The notes under the pieces are model-generated. The model ran no database searches. It had not been told where the DNA came from and worked only from the letters and a program-made list of their open reading frames with translations. A program made the position numbers and the translations under genes. Source: DATBQN01 sp963799925 (GTDB lineage: Bacteria; Acidobacteriota; Thermoanaerobaculia; Multivoradales; UBA5704). Taken from it: a stretch of 64,000 nt of DNA. The first letter of the stretch is position 1, and every line of letters starts with the position of its first letter. Of this stretch, positions 9,253-17,330 are shown piece after piece. The DNA is taken from NCBI GenBank assembly GCA_963799925.1, contig CAWCYZ010000002.1:1674001-1738000 (forward strand). The letters run 5' to 3'.

Positions 9253-9438
9253 TCAGTAGTACTCGGCGCAGGAGAGGAAGAAGCCGCAGCGCGGGTCGGG
9301 GCAGAAGAGCTTGCAGCGCCGCTCCTCGAGCCCGCGGCCACAGTTGGGGCAGGTGCGGATCAGCTCCTCGGGGTCGCTCGCGGCCGGTGCGCGGGACGCC
9401 GCTCCGGGGGCTGCGGCGGGTCTTTCCGGGTCGCTCAT
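9253..9438 (-). CDS. Small zinc-ribbon protein
   Basis: 61 residues. A disordered Ala/Pro-rich N-terminal half precedes a compact metal site: CPNCGRGLEERRCKLFCP, then RCGFFLSC near the C-terminus. The spacing (CxxC, then two more Cys pairs) fits a treble-clef or ribbon zinc site. Small proteins of this type are scattered in bacterial genomes without known function. It is immediately upstream of msrP, with 2 bp between stop and start, so it could be linked to methionine repair, but that is only context. Confidence 0.7.
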   Translation of the reverse strand: MSDPERPAAAPGAASRAPAASDPEELIRTCPNCGRGLEERRCKLFCPDPRCGFFLSCAEYY

Positions 9439-9574
9439 GCGCACGAGGGTAGGACGCCGGGGGCGGAGCGTCAAGCGGCATGCCGCCTGATTACCGCGGC
9501 ATCGCGCTTGCAATGTCCACCGATGCGCGCGCTCCTCGAAAGGACGTGGCGCCCAACGAAAGGAAGGACACTCC

Positions 9575-10351
9575 ATGGCAGACCGCGATCGGCAGGGCGC
9601 CCTCGACAAGCCCGAGACGCTCGAGCAGGGCAATATCTTCTTCTTCTATCGTCCCTCGGCGCGCGGGCCGGCGCCGCAGGGGCTCGCCGACGTCCAGCGC
9701 TTCCACCTGGTGCTCAGCCCCAAGGGCAAGGATCTGTTCCGCATCCTGACCGTGGGCCGCAAGCGCCTCCCGGAGCCGGACGTCTCGGATCAGCGCTTCT
9801 GGGGCTACGTCGAGCGGGTGGCGGCGAGCCCGGCGGAAGTCGAGGACGAGCTGGGGCCGGGGCAGGAGGCGGCGAGCGGCGGCGGCACCTTCCCGCGCAC
9901 CTCGGCGCGTCCGGCCGGCGAGGGGGTCTACGCGATCGTCCGCCACGGCAATCACACGCACCTCGCCTACGCCCTGGAGCTGCCCGTCGAGCCGGACGAG
10001 GTGCAGCGCGAGCTCCACATCGAGGCGGAGGGGATCTATCTCCTCTCGATCAAGAACCCGGAGGCTGGGTCGCCGGCGGGGGTGGGGCTCGACGAGGAGC
10101 GCAAGGCGGACTTCCCGCCCGAGCTCCAGGAGCGCTTCGGCGGCCGCCGCTTCTTCCCGGCCGATCCCCCGGACTTCCTCGACTACGCGGGCGCCGAGCT
10201 CCTCCTCATGGGCTCGGCCGACGACCACGAGCTGGACCTCGACCTCGATCCCGAGCAGGAGACCGAGCGGACCGCCGACATCTTCCAGGAGCTCCGCCTC
10301 GTCCGCGAAGGGCACCCCGTCGAGCCGCTCTTCGCCGGCAAGTGGGCGTGA
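9575..10351 (+). CDS. Conserved hypothetical protein, 258 aa
   Basis: Starts at ATG with AAGGA-type Shine-Dalgarno sequence upstream (gaaaggaagg). There is no signal peptide or membrane helix. Blocks such as GNIFFFYRP, FHLVLSPKGKDLFRIL, GNHTHLAYALELP and DYAGAELLLMG look like conserved strand-turn elements of a cytosolic alpha/beta protein. The family is one I have seen as an uncharacterised bacterial protein, but I cannot name a domain. The tail is very acidic (DLDLDLDPEQE). It is a single-gene unit, divergent from the zinc-ribbon/msrP pair. Confidence 0.7.
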   Translation: MADRDRQGALDKPETLEQGNIFFFYRPSARGPAPQGLADVQRFHLVLSPKGKDLFRILTVGRKRLPEPDVSDQRFWGYVERVAASPAEVEDELGPGQEAASGGGTFPRTSARPAGEGVYAIVRHGNHTHLAYALELPVEPDEVQRELHIEAEGIYLLSIKNPEAGSPAGVGLDEERKADFPPELQERFGGRRFFPADPPDFLDYAGAELLLMGSADDHELDLDLDPEQETERTADIFQELRLVREGHPVEPLFAGKWA

Positions 10352-10528
10352 GCCCGGCGGCGGAAGGATTGCCGGAATTCGTCCCGCACGCACCCATGGT
10401 CACGCGGCGATAAGCTTGCGGTCCATTAGAAGTTTCTTGTAAGAAGAATCGAGAGTCGGAGAGGCGTCCGCCGTGGGCGCATCGGCGATTCTGGCAACGA
10501 CGACCGCCAGCTCGGAAAGGAGTCACTC

Positions 10529-11347
10529 GTGTCGATCCAGCGATCGCTCGGCTCAAGCCTCGTCCTCCTCACCGCCCTCGTCCCGCTCACCGCGCGCGCC
10601 GCCGTCCCCCCGCAATGCCCAGACCTCGTCACGGACATCGCCTACATCTCCGTTTTCCGCGACTGCGTCCGCGCCTGCCCGGCGCCCTGCACGGCCGAGC
10701 GCGCCTCCTGCGTCGCAGCCTGCGCCCAGCACCTACCCTTCGGCACCTTCGGCATCGAGCAATACATCGCCCAGCCGCCCCAGCCGATCGTGACGCCCGA
10801 CACGGCACCGCCGCGCTGTGACCTGATCGGCTTCGACGCGGGCGAGCTCACTGCGACGGTCCAAGATCTACGCGCCGGCCTTTCGGTGGTGTTTCCCCTC
10901 CTGGAGCAGGACCTCGACGCGGACGTTGACGTCTTCCTGCCGGCGACCCAGGACCAGGTGCTCATCCGGGCTGTCAAGTTCCGCGAGGAGTGCCCGGCGC
11001 GGGTGTCCTGGGCCGTCGTCGACGCCTGCAGCAACGTGACGATCTGCGATCCGGTGCTCACCACCATCGTCCGCGGCAAAGGCAAGCCGGTGGCGGAGAG
11101 CTACTCGCAGCTTGCGGAGCACGAATCGATGATCACGATCTCCAACGGTACGCCGGGGCTCACCCGCCTGGAGGTGACCGTGAACGGTGCTCGGTTCCAG
11201 CTCAAAGGCTTGGACGATGGGGAAAGAAGGGTCCTGGATGTCTCCCGCTCCATGCTGCCGGGCGACCAGAACATCATCACCCTGAAGAGCTCAGGCAGGC
11301 CTGGCGCCTCCGCATCGGTGCTCATCGCGAATGGGAGCCCGCAGTAG
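10529..11347 (+). CDS. Exported Cys-rich protein of unknown function
   Basis: 272 residues from a GTG start preceded by a good ribosome site (aaaggag). A signal peptide ends at about residue 24 (LTARA-A). The next 45 residues carry paired cysteines (C30, then CVRACPAPC, ASCVAAC), followed by further single Cys at CDLIG, EECPAR, DACS and ICDP, suggesting a disulfide-bonded extracytoplasmic protein. Base use is slightly less G+C-biased than in neighbours. No family recognised. The 177-bp gap upstream contains no clear gene. Confidence 0.62.
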   Translation: MSIQRSLGSSLVLLTALVPLTARAAVPPQCPDLVTDIAYISVFRDCVRACPAPCTAERASCVAACAQHLPFGTFGIEQYIAQPPQPIVTPDTAPPRCDLIGFDAGELTATVQDLRAGLSVVFPLLEQDLDADVDVFLPATQDQVLIRAVKFREECPARVSWAVVDACSNVTICDPVLTTIVRGKGKPVAESYSQLAEHESMITISNGTPGLTRLEVTVNGARFQLKGLDDGERRVLDVSRSMLPGDQNIITLKSSGRPGASASVLIANGSPQ

Positions 11348-11366
11348 CTCCGCCGAGACGAGGAGC

Positions 11367-11401
11367 GCCACCCGCCAGCGGGAAAATCATGAGCGGGTGG
11401 C
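11367..11401 (+). terminator. Possible terminator hairpin
   Basis: Perfect 9-bp inverted repeat gccacccgc/gcgggtggc around a 17-base loop, 20 bases after the stop of the Cys-rich gene. There is no U-run, so this is either a Rho-type end or a plain hairpin. Confidence 0.35.
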
Positions 11402-11519
11402 AGCCTTCTCCCTCTGCCGACGAATCACCTGGCACCTCGTCCTCGTCCCCGTTGCTGGCGCCTCTCCCTATCCGCTACGGTAGCGGTCGCCCGCCGATGG
11501 GCCGAGGGGGGAGACGAGC

Positions 11520-12083
11520 ATGCCGCGGATCACCAAGGTTTACACCCGGACGGGCGACGACGGCACGACGGGGCTGGGCGGGGGGCAGCGCGTGCCCAAG
11601 GACTCGCCGCGGATCGCGGCGTACGGCACGGTCGACGAGCTGTCGTCGGCGATCGGCGTGGCGATCGCCTCCGGGATGGACGCGCGGCTCGCGGCGACCC
11701 TCCTCCGCATCCAGAACGAGCTGTTCAATCTCGGCTCGGATCTCTGCATCCTGGAAGAGGACAAGGCGAAGATGCCGGTGCCGACGATCGAGGCGCGGCA
11801 CGTTACGGCGCTCGAGGCGCTGATGGACGAGCTCTCGACCGAGCTTCCCCCGCTCGAGAACTTCATCCTCCCCGGCGGCTCGCCCGGCGCCGCCCACCTG
11901 CACGTCGCCCGCACCGTCTGCCGGCGCGCCGAGCGCCTGCTCGTCGTCCTCGCCCGCGAGGAGGCGGTCGGCGCCTATACCGTCCGCTACCTGAACCGCC
12001 TCTCCGACGCCCTCTTCGTCATGGCGCGCTACGAGAACAAGACCAAGGGCCTGCCCGATGTCCTGTGGGACAGCCACGCCTGA
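11520..12083 (+). CDS. Cob(I)yrinic acid a,c-diamide adenosyltransferase, PduO/MMAB type
   Basis: 187 residues. Transfers the adenosyl group of ATP to cob(I)alamin to make coenzyme B12. The N-terminal ATP-binding segment YTRTGDDGTTGLGGGQRV, the GTVDELSSAIG helix, the PLENFILPGG segment with ARTVCRRAER, and the C-terminal YLNRLSDALFVMAR helix are all as in PduO/MMAB enzymes, and the length is typical. It has a purine-rich ribosome site (ggggggagacg). No other cobalamin gene is near, so it probably serves B12 salvage or a B12-dependent mutase elsewhere. Confidence 0.94.
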   Translation: MPRITKVYTRTGDDGTTGLGGGQRVPKDSPRIAAYGTVDELSSAIGVAIASGMDARLAATLLRIQNELFNLGSDLCILEEDKAKMPVPTIEARHVTALEALMDELSTELPPLENFILPGGSPGAAHLHVARTVCRRAERLLVVLAREEAVGAYTVRYLNRLSDALFVMARYENKTKGLPDVLWDSHA

Positions 12084-12121
12084 GAGAGCGCGGCAGGAGG
12101 CGTAACCTGCAGCCGTCAGAC

Positions 12122-12304
12122 CGCCCGGGATCTCGATAGAACGCTTTGGATCTCGACAGAACGCCCGGGATGACGACAGAACGCCCGGGATAACGACAGA
12201 ACGCCCGGGATGGCGAGATATCGCCCGGGATCTCGACAGAACGCCCGGGATAACGAGATATCGCCCGGGATGACGAGATATCGATTCTGTCGACATCCCG
12301 GGCG
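12122..12304 (+). repeat. 20-bp tandem repeat array, eight direct copies plus one inverted
   Basis: Eight contiguous 20-bp units start at 12122, 12142, 12162, 12182, 12202, 12222, 12242 and 12262. The consensus is cgcccgggatNNcga followed by either cagaa (or tagaa) or gatat. Unit 2 differs (cgctttgga). A ninth copy lies in inverted orientation at 12285-12304 (ttctgtcgacatcccgggcg), so the end of the array can fold back on it. The dinucleotide after GGGAT varies (tc, ga, aa, gg), while the rest is nearly invariant. The array sits between convergent genes and has no supported coding role. Confidence 0.85.
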
Positions 12305-12360
12305 ATCTATCGCGATAGATCGGTCTATCGCCGATAGATCGGATCTATCCGCGATAGATC
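12304..12360. repeat. Cluster of three ATCTATC/GATAGAT palindromes
   Basis: A perfect 18-bp palindrome gatctatcgcgatagatc (12304-12321) is followed by two near-perfect copies with centres gtctatcgccgatagatc and gatctatccgcgatagatc, to 12360. Spacing is 19-20 bp, matching the period of the array beside it. This is the only sequence, together with that array, in the roughly 300-bp gap between the adenosyltransferase gene and the next gene on the minus strand. Confidence 0.75.
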
Positions 12361-12386
12361 CACTCCGCCGGCTCCACGTCTCCGCC

Positions 12387-13247
12387 CTACTTCCCGCCGG
12401 TCTTCGCGCTCTCCGTCGCCCGCTTGGTCGCCTTGAGCACGTCGGCGGCGGGGAGGATGAAGCCGCGGACCAGCTCCTGGACGCGGGCGGAGGTCTCCAG
12501 GCGGCCGAACGGTCCGCCGGACTCGGAGAGGTCGCTGCCGCTGTCCGGGAACTGCAGCACGAGGATGCCGAGGACCTCGCCGCTCGCGGAGAGGGCGGGG
12601 AGGCCGAGAGCCGACTCGGCGGTCGAGGTGGGCACGAAGAGGGTGCGGGGCTTCCGGATCGTGCCGCCGATCTTCCCCTCGTAGACGGTCGGCGTGCGGT
12701 CGAAGAACTTGTCGAGGCGGCGGACGGCGACGAAGGGGTCGCCCACCTTGGGCGTCGCCGACCGGCTCAGGTCGACATAGGCGAAGGTCTTCCCCTCGGG
12801 CGCCTTCACCTGCAGCCAGGCGAGGTCGAGGTCGCTGTCGCGCACCAGGAGCTTCGCCTCGAGGGGCTTCGGCTCGTCGGCGAGCAGGATCTTGATCTGG
12901 GTGGGGGTCGCCGTCATCTCGATCTTGCCCCCCATCACCCGCTGGATGAGCGACATGTAGCCGCCGAGGAGGGTGTTCGAGCAGAGGACGAGGCCGGCAG
13001 GGGAGATGACGACGCAGCTCGCCTCGGTCTGGAACTCCTGCTTCTCGCCCATCGAGCTCCCCATCTTGCCGCTCATCTTCACCTGCACCACCACCTGCAC
13101 CGTCACCACCGCGGGCGCGCGCTCGGCGAGCACCTTCGCGAGGTCGATCCCCGGTCCGGCCGGCTGCGCGGCGAGCGAGCCGGCGAAGGCGAGCATCGGG
13201 AGCATTGGCGCCAGGCGGCGCAGCGGGGTCGATCGGTTGGCGTTCAT
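12387..13247 (-). CDS. Trypsin-like protease homologue lacking the catalytic triad
   Basis: 286 residues with a signal peptide (1-28). The fold follows S1C/HtrA proteases: SCVVISPAGLVLCSNTLLGG lies where the His-bearing TNxHV motif should be, DLDLAWLQV keeps the position of the catalytic Asp strand, and SALGLPALSASGEVLGIL replaces GNSGGPL. So the catalytic His and Ser are both absent. There is no PDZ domain. The start ATG overlaps the HtrA stop (ATGA) and follows a purine-rich ribosome site (gaggagagag), so it is translated together with the active protease. A regulatory or scaffold pseudo-protease is the best guess. Confidence 0.7.
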   Translation of the reverse strand: MNANRSTPLRRLAPMLPMLAFAGSLAAQPAGPGIDLAKVLAERAPAVVTVQVVVQVKMSGKMGSSMGEKQEFQTEASCVVISPAGLVLCSNTLLGGYMSLIQRVMGGKIEMTATPTQIKILLADEPKPLEAKLLVRDSDLDLAWLQVKAPEGKTFAYVDLSRSATPKVGDPFVAVRRLDKFFDRTPTVYEGKIGGTIRKPRTLFVPTSTAESALGLPALSASGEVLGILVLQFPDSGSDLSESGGPFGRLETSARVQELVRGFILPAADVLKATKRATESAKTGGK

Positions 13248-15408
13248 CGCTCTCTCCTCGTCGGTTCGTTGCGGGCGGCATCCCAGTCCGGCTCCAGGTA
13301 CTGCAGGTGGCTCCGCTCGCGGCGGCGCACCACCACCGCCAGCCGCTTCGGGCGGGCCGCGGCGAGGGCGGCGAGCGCCTGCTTGTAGCTCGCGAGGTCG
13401 CGCACCGGATAGCGGTCGACGCGCTCGATCAGGTCCGTCGCGCGGACGCCGCCGGCCTCGGCCTGCCCGGCGGGCTCGACCCGGTCGGCGAGCACGCCGC
13501 CGACCTCGTCGGGCCAGCGGTTCTCGTCGCGGTCGAAGAAGGTCACCTCGCGGACGGTCAGGCCGAGGACGTCGCTCTTCTCGCGCCCGGCCTCGGCCGG
13601 CGTCGTCCGCGTCGGCTCGAGGCGGACCGTCTCCTGCCGCGGCTTGCCGTCGCGGAGCACGCTGACGGTCGCGGTGCCGTCGACGTCGAGGCGGCGGATG
13701 CGGGAGTCGAAGAGCCCGGCGTCCTCCATGCCGCGCGGCGCCAGCGGGTCGCCGTTCAGGGCGACGATCAGGTCGCCCACCGCGAGGCCGGTGGCCGCGG
13801 CGGCGGTGTGCGGGTAGACGCGGGTGATGCGGAAGCCGCGCACGTCGGCCGCGGAGAGGCGGGCGGCGAGCGTCTCGGCGACGGGCTGCGTGGCGATGCC
13901 GATCCACGCCTTCGCCAGCTCGCGCGGCGGCGCCTCGTCGTCGCCGCGGCCGGCGAGCACGGTGACGTAGCTCTTGCCGCGGCGGTCGAACTCGACCAGC
14001 ACGCCGTCCGCCGTGGCGGTGAGCTTGGGGTAGCGCGCCGCGAGGTCCGCCAGGCCCGCGACCTTGGCGCCGCCGATGGCGGTGACGACGTCGCCCTCGG
14101 CGAGCGGCGGCTGGGCGAGATGGGCGGCGCTGCCGTTGCGCACCCCGGTGACCAGCACCCCGGCCGGCGCCGCGAGCGACAGGTCGCGCCGGCGCTTCGC
14201 GGTCAGCTCCTCGGCGGTGAAGCCCCAGGCGCGGAAGGCGCGCTCGTCGCCGCGGTCGCGGCCCATCGTCTCGCTCACCACCTCGACCGGCAGCTCGCGG
14301 CCGTCGCGCCCGACGATCAGGCGCAGCCGCGTGCCGGGGGCGAGGCCGGCGATGCGGCTCATGATCGGCGGCAGGTCCTCGAAGAAGCGGGCGGTCGTCG
14401 GCTTGCCGTCGATCGCCAGCACGACGTCGCCGGTCTTCAGGCCGGCGCGCGCCCCGGGGCCGCCGGCGATCACCGAATCGACCAGCAGGCCGCGCTCGAT
14501 GTCGGTGTCGAGGAGCGGCCGGAAGGAGACGCCGATCGAGCTCCGCGTCACCTCGCCGCGGGCGATCAGCGCCTCGGCGACCTCCTTGGCCAGCCGGCTC
14601 GGGATGGCGAAGCCGATCGAGGCGCCGCCCAGCTCGTTGATGCCGACGACCTCGCCGTCGAGGTCGACCAGCGGGCCGCCGCTGTTGCCGGGGTTGATCA
14701 GGGCGTCGTGCTGGATCCAGACGGTGAAGAGGCCGGTGCGCTGGCCGGGCTCGAGCTCGAAGTCGTCGGCGCTGCGGCCGAGGAAGCCCTGGGCGAAGAC
14801 CCGCTCGGTGTTCGAGACGATCCCCAGGGTGACGGAGCGCGACAGCGAGAAAGGCGACCCCATCGCCATCACGTAGTCGCCCACCTCGAGCTTGCCCGAG
14901 TCGCCGAAGCGGGCGACCGGGAGGTCGGGCGCGGCGCCCGCGCCGCGCCGCGAGGCCCGCGAGGTCGAGCTGGAGCACCGCGAGGTCGGTCAGCGGGTCC
15001 TCGCCGACCAGCACGGCGGTCGCCTCGCGGCGGTCCGACAGCGTGCAGCGGAACTGCCGGCCGTGCTGGGTGACGTGCTGGTTGGTGAGCACGTGCCCCT
15101 GCTTCGAGATGATCGTGCCGCTCCCCGCGACGCGGCCCTTGACCTCCTCGCCCCCCTCGTATTCGACAGTCACCGCCTCGATGTGGACGAGCGCCGGGAA
15201 GACGCGGTCGCGGGCCTCGCGGACGAGGCGGCGCATGCCGTCGCGCAGCTCGGCCTGCCCCGGCCGGGGAGCGGTCGAGAGCGGGATCGGGGTCGGGGGA
15301 GCCGGCGGCGCGCCGGCGCGGCTGGGAGGGGCGGCGAGCAGGAGAGCGAGGGGCACTGCAGGCGACGGCCGCGAAGGCCGTGCGAGAGCGGGACGGAAGC
15401 GATGTCAT
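13244..15408 (-). CDS. HtrA/Deg-type serine protease with several PDZ domains; apparent frameshifts
   Basis: Periplasmic quality-control protease. The triad is present in order: His in LTNQHVTQH, Asp in DPLTDLAVLQL, Ser in NPGNSGGPL. After the protease domain I count four PDZ-like modules: SSIGVSF..., APAGVLVTGVRNGS..., WIGIATQP... and LGLTVREV.... Most Deg proteins have one or two. The reading frame is broken twice. One break is in the signal peptide at the CCCC run (plus-strand gggg 15350-15353); the other is near 14930-14955 in a GGCGCGG tract. Removing one base at each restores a continuous protein from the ATG at 15408, which has the ribosome site gaggag. The frameshifts may be sequencing errors. 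It is coupled to the dead protease downstream. Confidence 0.78.
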
Positions 15409-15440
15409 CGGGCTCCTCTGGGTCGGAGCCAATCTACCCT

Positions 15441-15474
15441 AAAAAGCCCGTCCGGCGGGCGCTCTCCGGCGCCC
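15441..15474 (-). terminator. Leader terminator with overlapping alternative hairpin upstream of htrA
   Basis: On the minus strand GCCCG-CCGGA-CGGGC is followed by TTTTT (plus 15441-15460), an intrinsic terminator 33 bases before the htrA start. A second hairpin GGGCGC-CGGAGA-GCGCCC (plus 15457-15474) shares bases with it, so the two cannot form together. No minus-strand gene ends just upstream; this suggests an attenuator in the htrA leader, or a terminator for the distant HTTM transcript. Confidence 0.45.
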
Positions 15475-15535
15475 TGGCGCGGGTCTTGAATGATATGGGG
15501 GGCGACGCCGCCGACGGCGGCCGGGAGGAGGACTC

Positions 15536-15724
15536 ATGCCCTCGACATCTGCTGTCTATCTGGTCGGCTACCTGATCGTCGTCGCCGGCCTGGCCTACGC
15601 CGCGCACCTCGCCCACGTCCCCACGGCCTGGATCGGCGCCGGAGTGCTCGTGCTCCTCGGGATCGGCGTCCTCAAGATGGTGACCCACACGACGCGCAAG
15701 GCGCCGCCACCGCCGCCCCGCTAG
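15536..15724 (+). CDS. Small two-helix membrane protein
   Basis: 62 residues with a strong ribosome site (gggaggaggac) just before the ATG. Two hydrophobic helices (about 7-25 and 31-48) are joined by a short turn containing HLAHVPT, and the tail is basic then proline-only (KAPPPPPR). No family recognised. It stands alone between the divergent htrA and the convergent HTTM gene. Confidence 0.6.
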   Translation: MPSTSAVYLVGYLIVVAGLAYAAHLAHVPTAWIGAGVLVLLGIGVLKMVTHTTRKAPPPPPR

Positions 15725-15773
15725 ATCAAGCCTCAATCCTGCCGGCCATGCGGATTCCGATCCCCGGCCGGCG

Positions 15774-17283
15774 TCAGCCCGGCAAGGGCTTCAGGGGCAC
15801 GATCCACTCCGCGGCGCCGAGCTGGGGAGGAATGGAGGAGAGGTCGGCCTCCGGATCGACCAGGGGCTGGGCCGGCCGACCGTTGAGCGAGATCGAGGTG
15901 ATCGCCCGCACCTGGACCTCGCCGTAGCCGGCCGGGCGGAGGCGGTCCCTGAGAAAATGGGCGAACTGCCGGATCAGGTCCGGATCGTGGTCCATCATCA
16001 GCCGTTGCGTGTCCGTCAGGACCGCCTCGGCCCCGGTCAGGACGAAGGCCTTTCCCAGCGCCGGATCGACGGCGACGAAGCGGATGTCTCCCTGCTTGTC
16101 GCGCAGCTTCATGCGCCAGGAGAAGCGGTGACCCTGCTCGGTCCAGTCGACGTTGCCGGGATAGAGAAAGTGGCGCAGAGGGAAGAGGAGCTGGAAAGCG
16201 GCATAGACCGACAGGAACGCCACGGTCGCCCGCCAGGGGACCGCTGTCTCCGGCGCGCGGCCTCCGCGGCCTCCCTTCGCGGCGGCCTGGCCCGGCCGGC
16301 GAGCGCCGAGGAGCTTCAGGCGCCGCGGCCAGTCGGGGGGAAAGTAGATCGCCGTCGCCGCGATCATCAGCCAGGGGAAGATCCCGATCATGAAGAGCTG
16401 CGAGTTCAGCAGGTGGAAAACGAGCGCTGCCAGGAAAGCGGGCACCCGGGTCCGCCGCCAGAGCAGCAGGGGCACGATCGAAAGGTCGAAGGCCGCGCCG
16501 CCCCAGCTCAGGGCGTACGCGGCCCATGCGTCCTTCAGGAAGTCGGCCCGGAGCGGCCCTTCCGTGCCTTCCCGGAGCCAGGTCCGCATCGGCTTTGCCC
16601 GGACCATCCAGTCGTAGTTGAGCTTCGCGATCCCGCCATAGACGTAGGGGATGGCCACCTGGAAGCGCAGGAGCCAGAGAGCCCAGGCCGGGAGAGTCTC
16701 CGACCGCAGGCCCGGGCGTCTCGCCGCATCGATCGAGAAGGCGCGGTGCGCCGGCACCAGGATCATCAGGAAGGCGAGCAGGCTGATCAGGTAGAGATGG
16801 TTCTGGGTAGGCGGTCGCCTCGAGCAGGAGGACATAGGTCATGCCGAGGAAGAGGAGGACGCACGCCGCCCGGTAGAGGAACCCCACCGCGACGAGCAGG
16901 GCGAGGGCTCCGAAGCAGAAGCGAAGAGCGCCCGGCGAGGGCCAGGGCCTCACCCACTCGAAGCCCGGGAACTTGAAGAGGAAGATCGGCAGCACGAACT
17001 GGCGCTCGATCCGACCGCTCAGATACTCCAGGACGTGCCAGAGCATCAGGAGGCCGAAACAGATGCGGAAGAAGGCGACCGAGGCGATGTCGACGGGCGC
17101 GAAGAGTGCACGCACGACGGGAGGCATCGCCGGATCGGCCGTGCCGCCCGGCGCCGCCTCGCTGCGCCGGAGAGGCGGCGCCCCGGCTTTCCGCCGCTCC
17201 GGTCGACCGCCTTGCCGAGCCCTGCCCGGCAGACGGCTCGCCAGAGCGGGCGCATGCGTCGAGAGAGCGGCGGTCGGATCCAT
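15774..17283 (-). CDS. HTTM / vitamin K-dependent gamma-carboxylase-like membrane protein; frameshifted
   Basis: The first part (LFAPVDIASVAFFRI, GLLMLWHVLEYL, then several helices) and the second part (HLYLISLLAFLMIL, FQVAIPYVYGGIAKLNYDW, EGTEGPL, PLLLWRRTRVPAF, HLLNSQLFMIGIFPWLM) together match the HTTM superfamily, with the Y-G-G-I-A-K-L-N signature of VKGC-like proteins. A periplasmic C-terminal domain follows. The two parts are in different frames; deleting one C from the CCC run near 16809-16812 joins them exactly (TACCAGAACCATCTC). The start is uncertain: 17283 is the longest, 17127 (ATG) gives a protein starting at PPVVRALF. Substrate unknown; HTTM proteins are suspected membrane-bound modifying enzymes. 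Confidence 0.72.
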
Positions 17284-17330
17284 GGAGCCGATTGAGGGGA
17301 CGTTTAGCTCTTTACAGTATACCTCCGCGA

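Noticed and set aside
12122..12304. CRISPR array
   Set aside because: The 20-bp units are directly adjacent with no spacers, and no cas gene lies nearby.
13205..15073. Plus-strand protein opposite htrA
   Set aside because: No ribosome site or domain; codon pattern is the complement of htrA.
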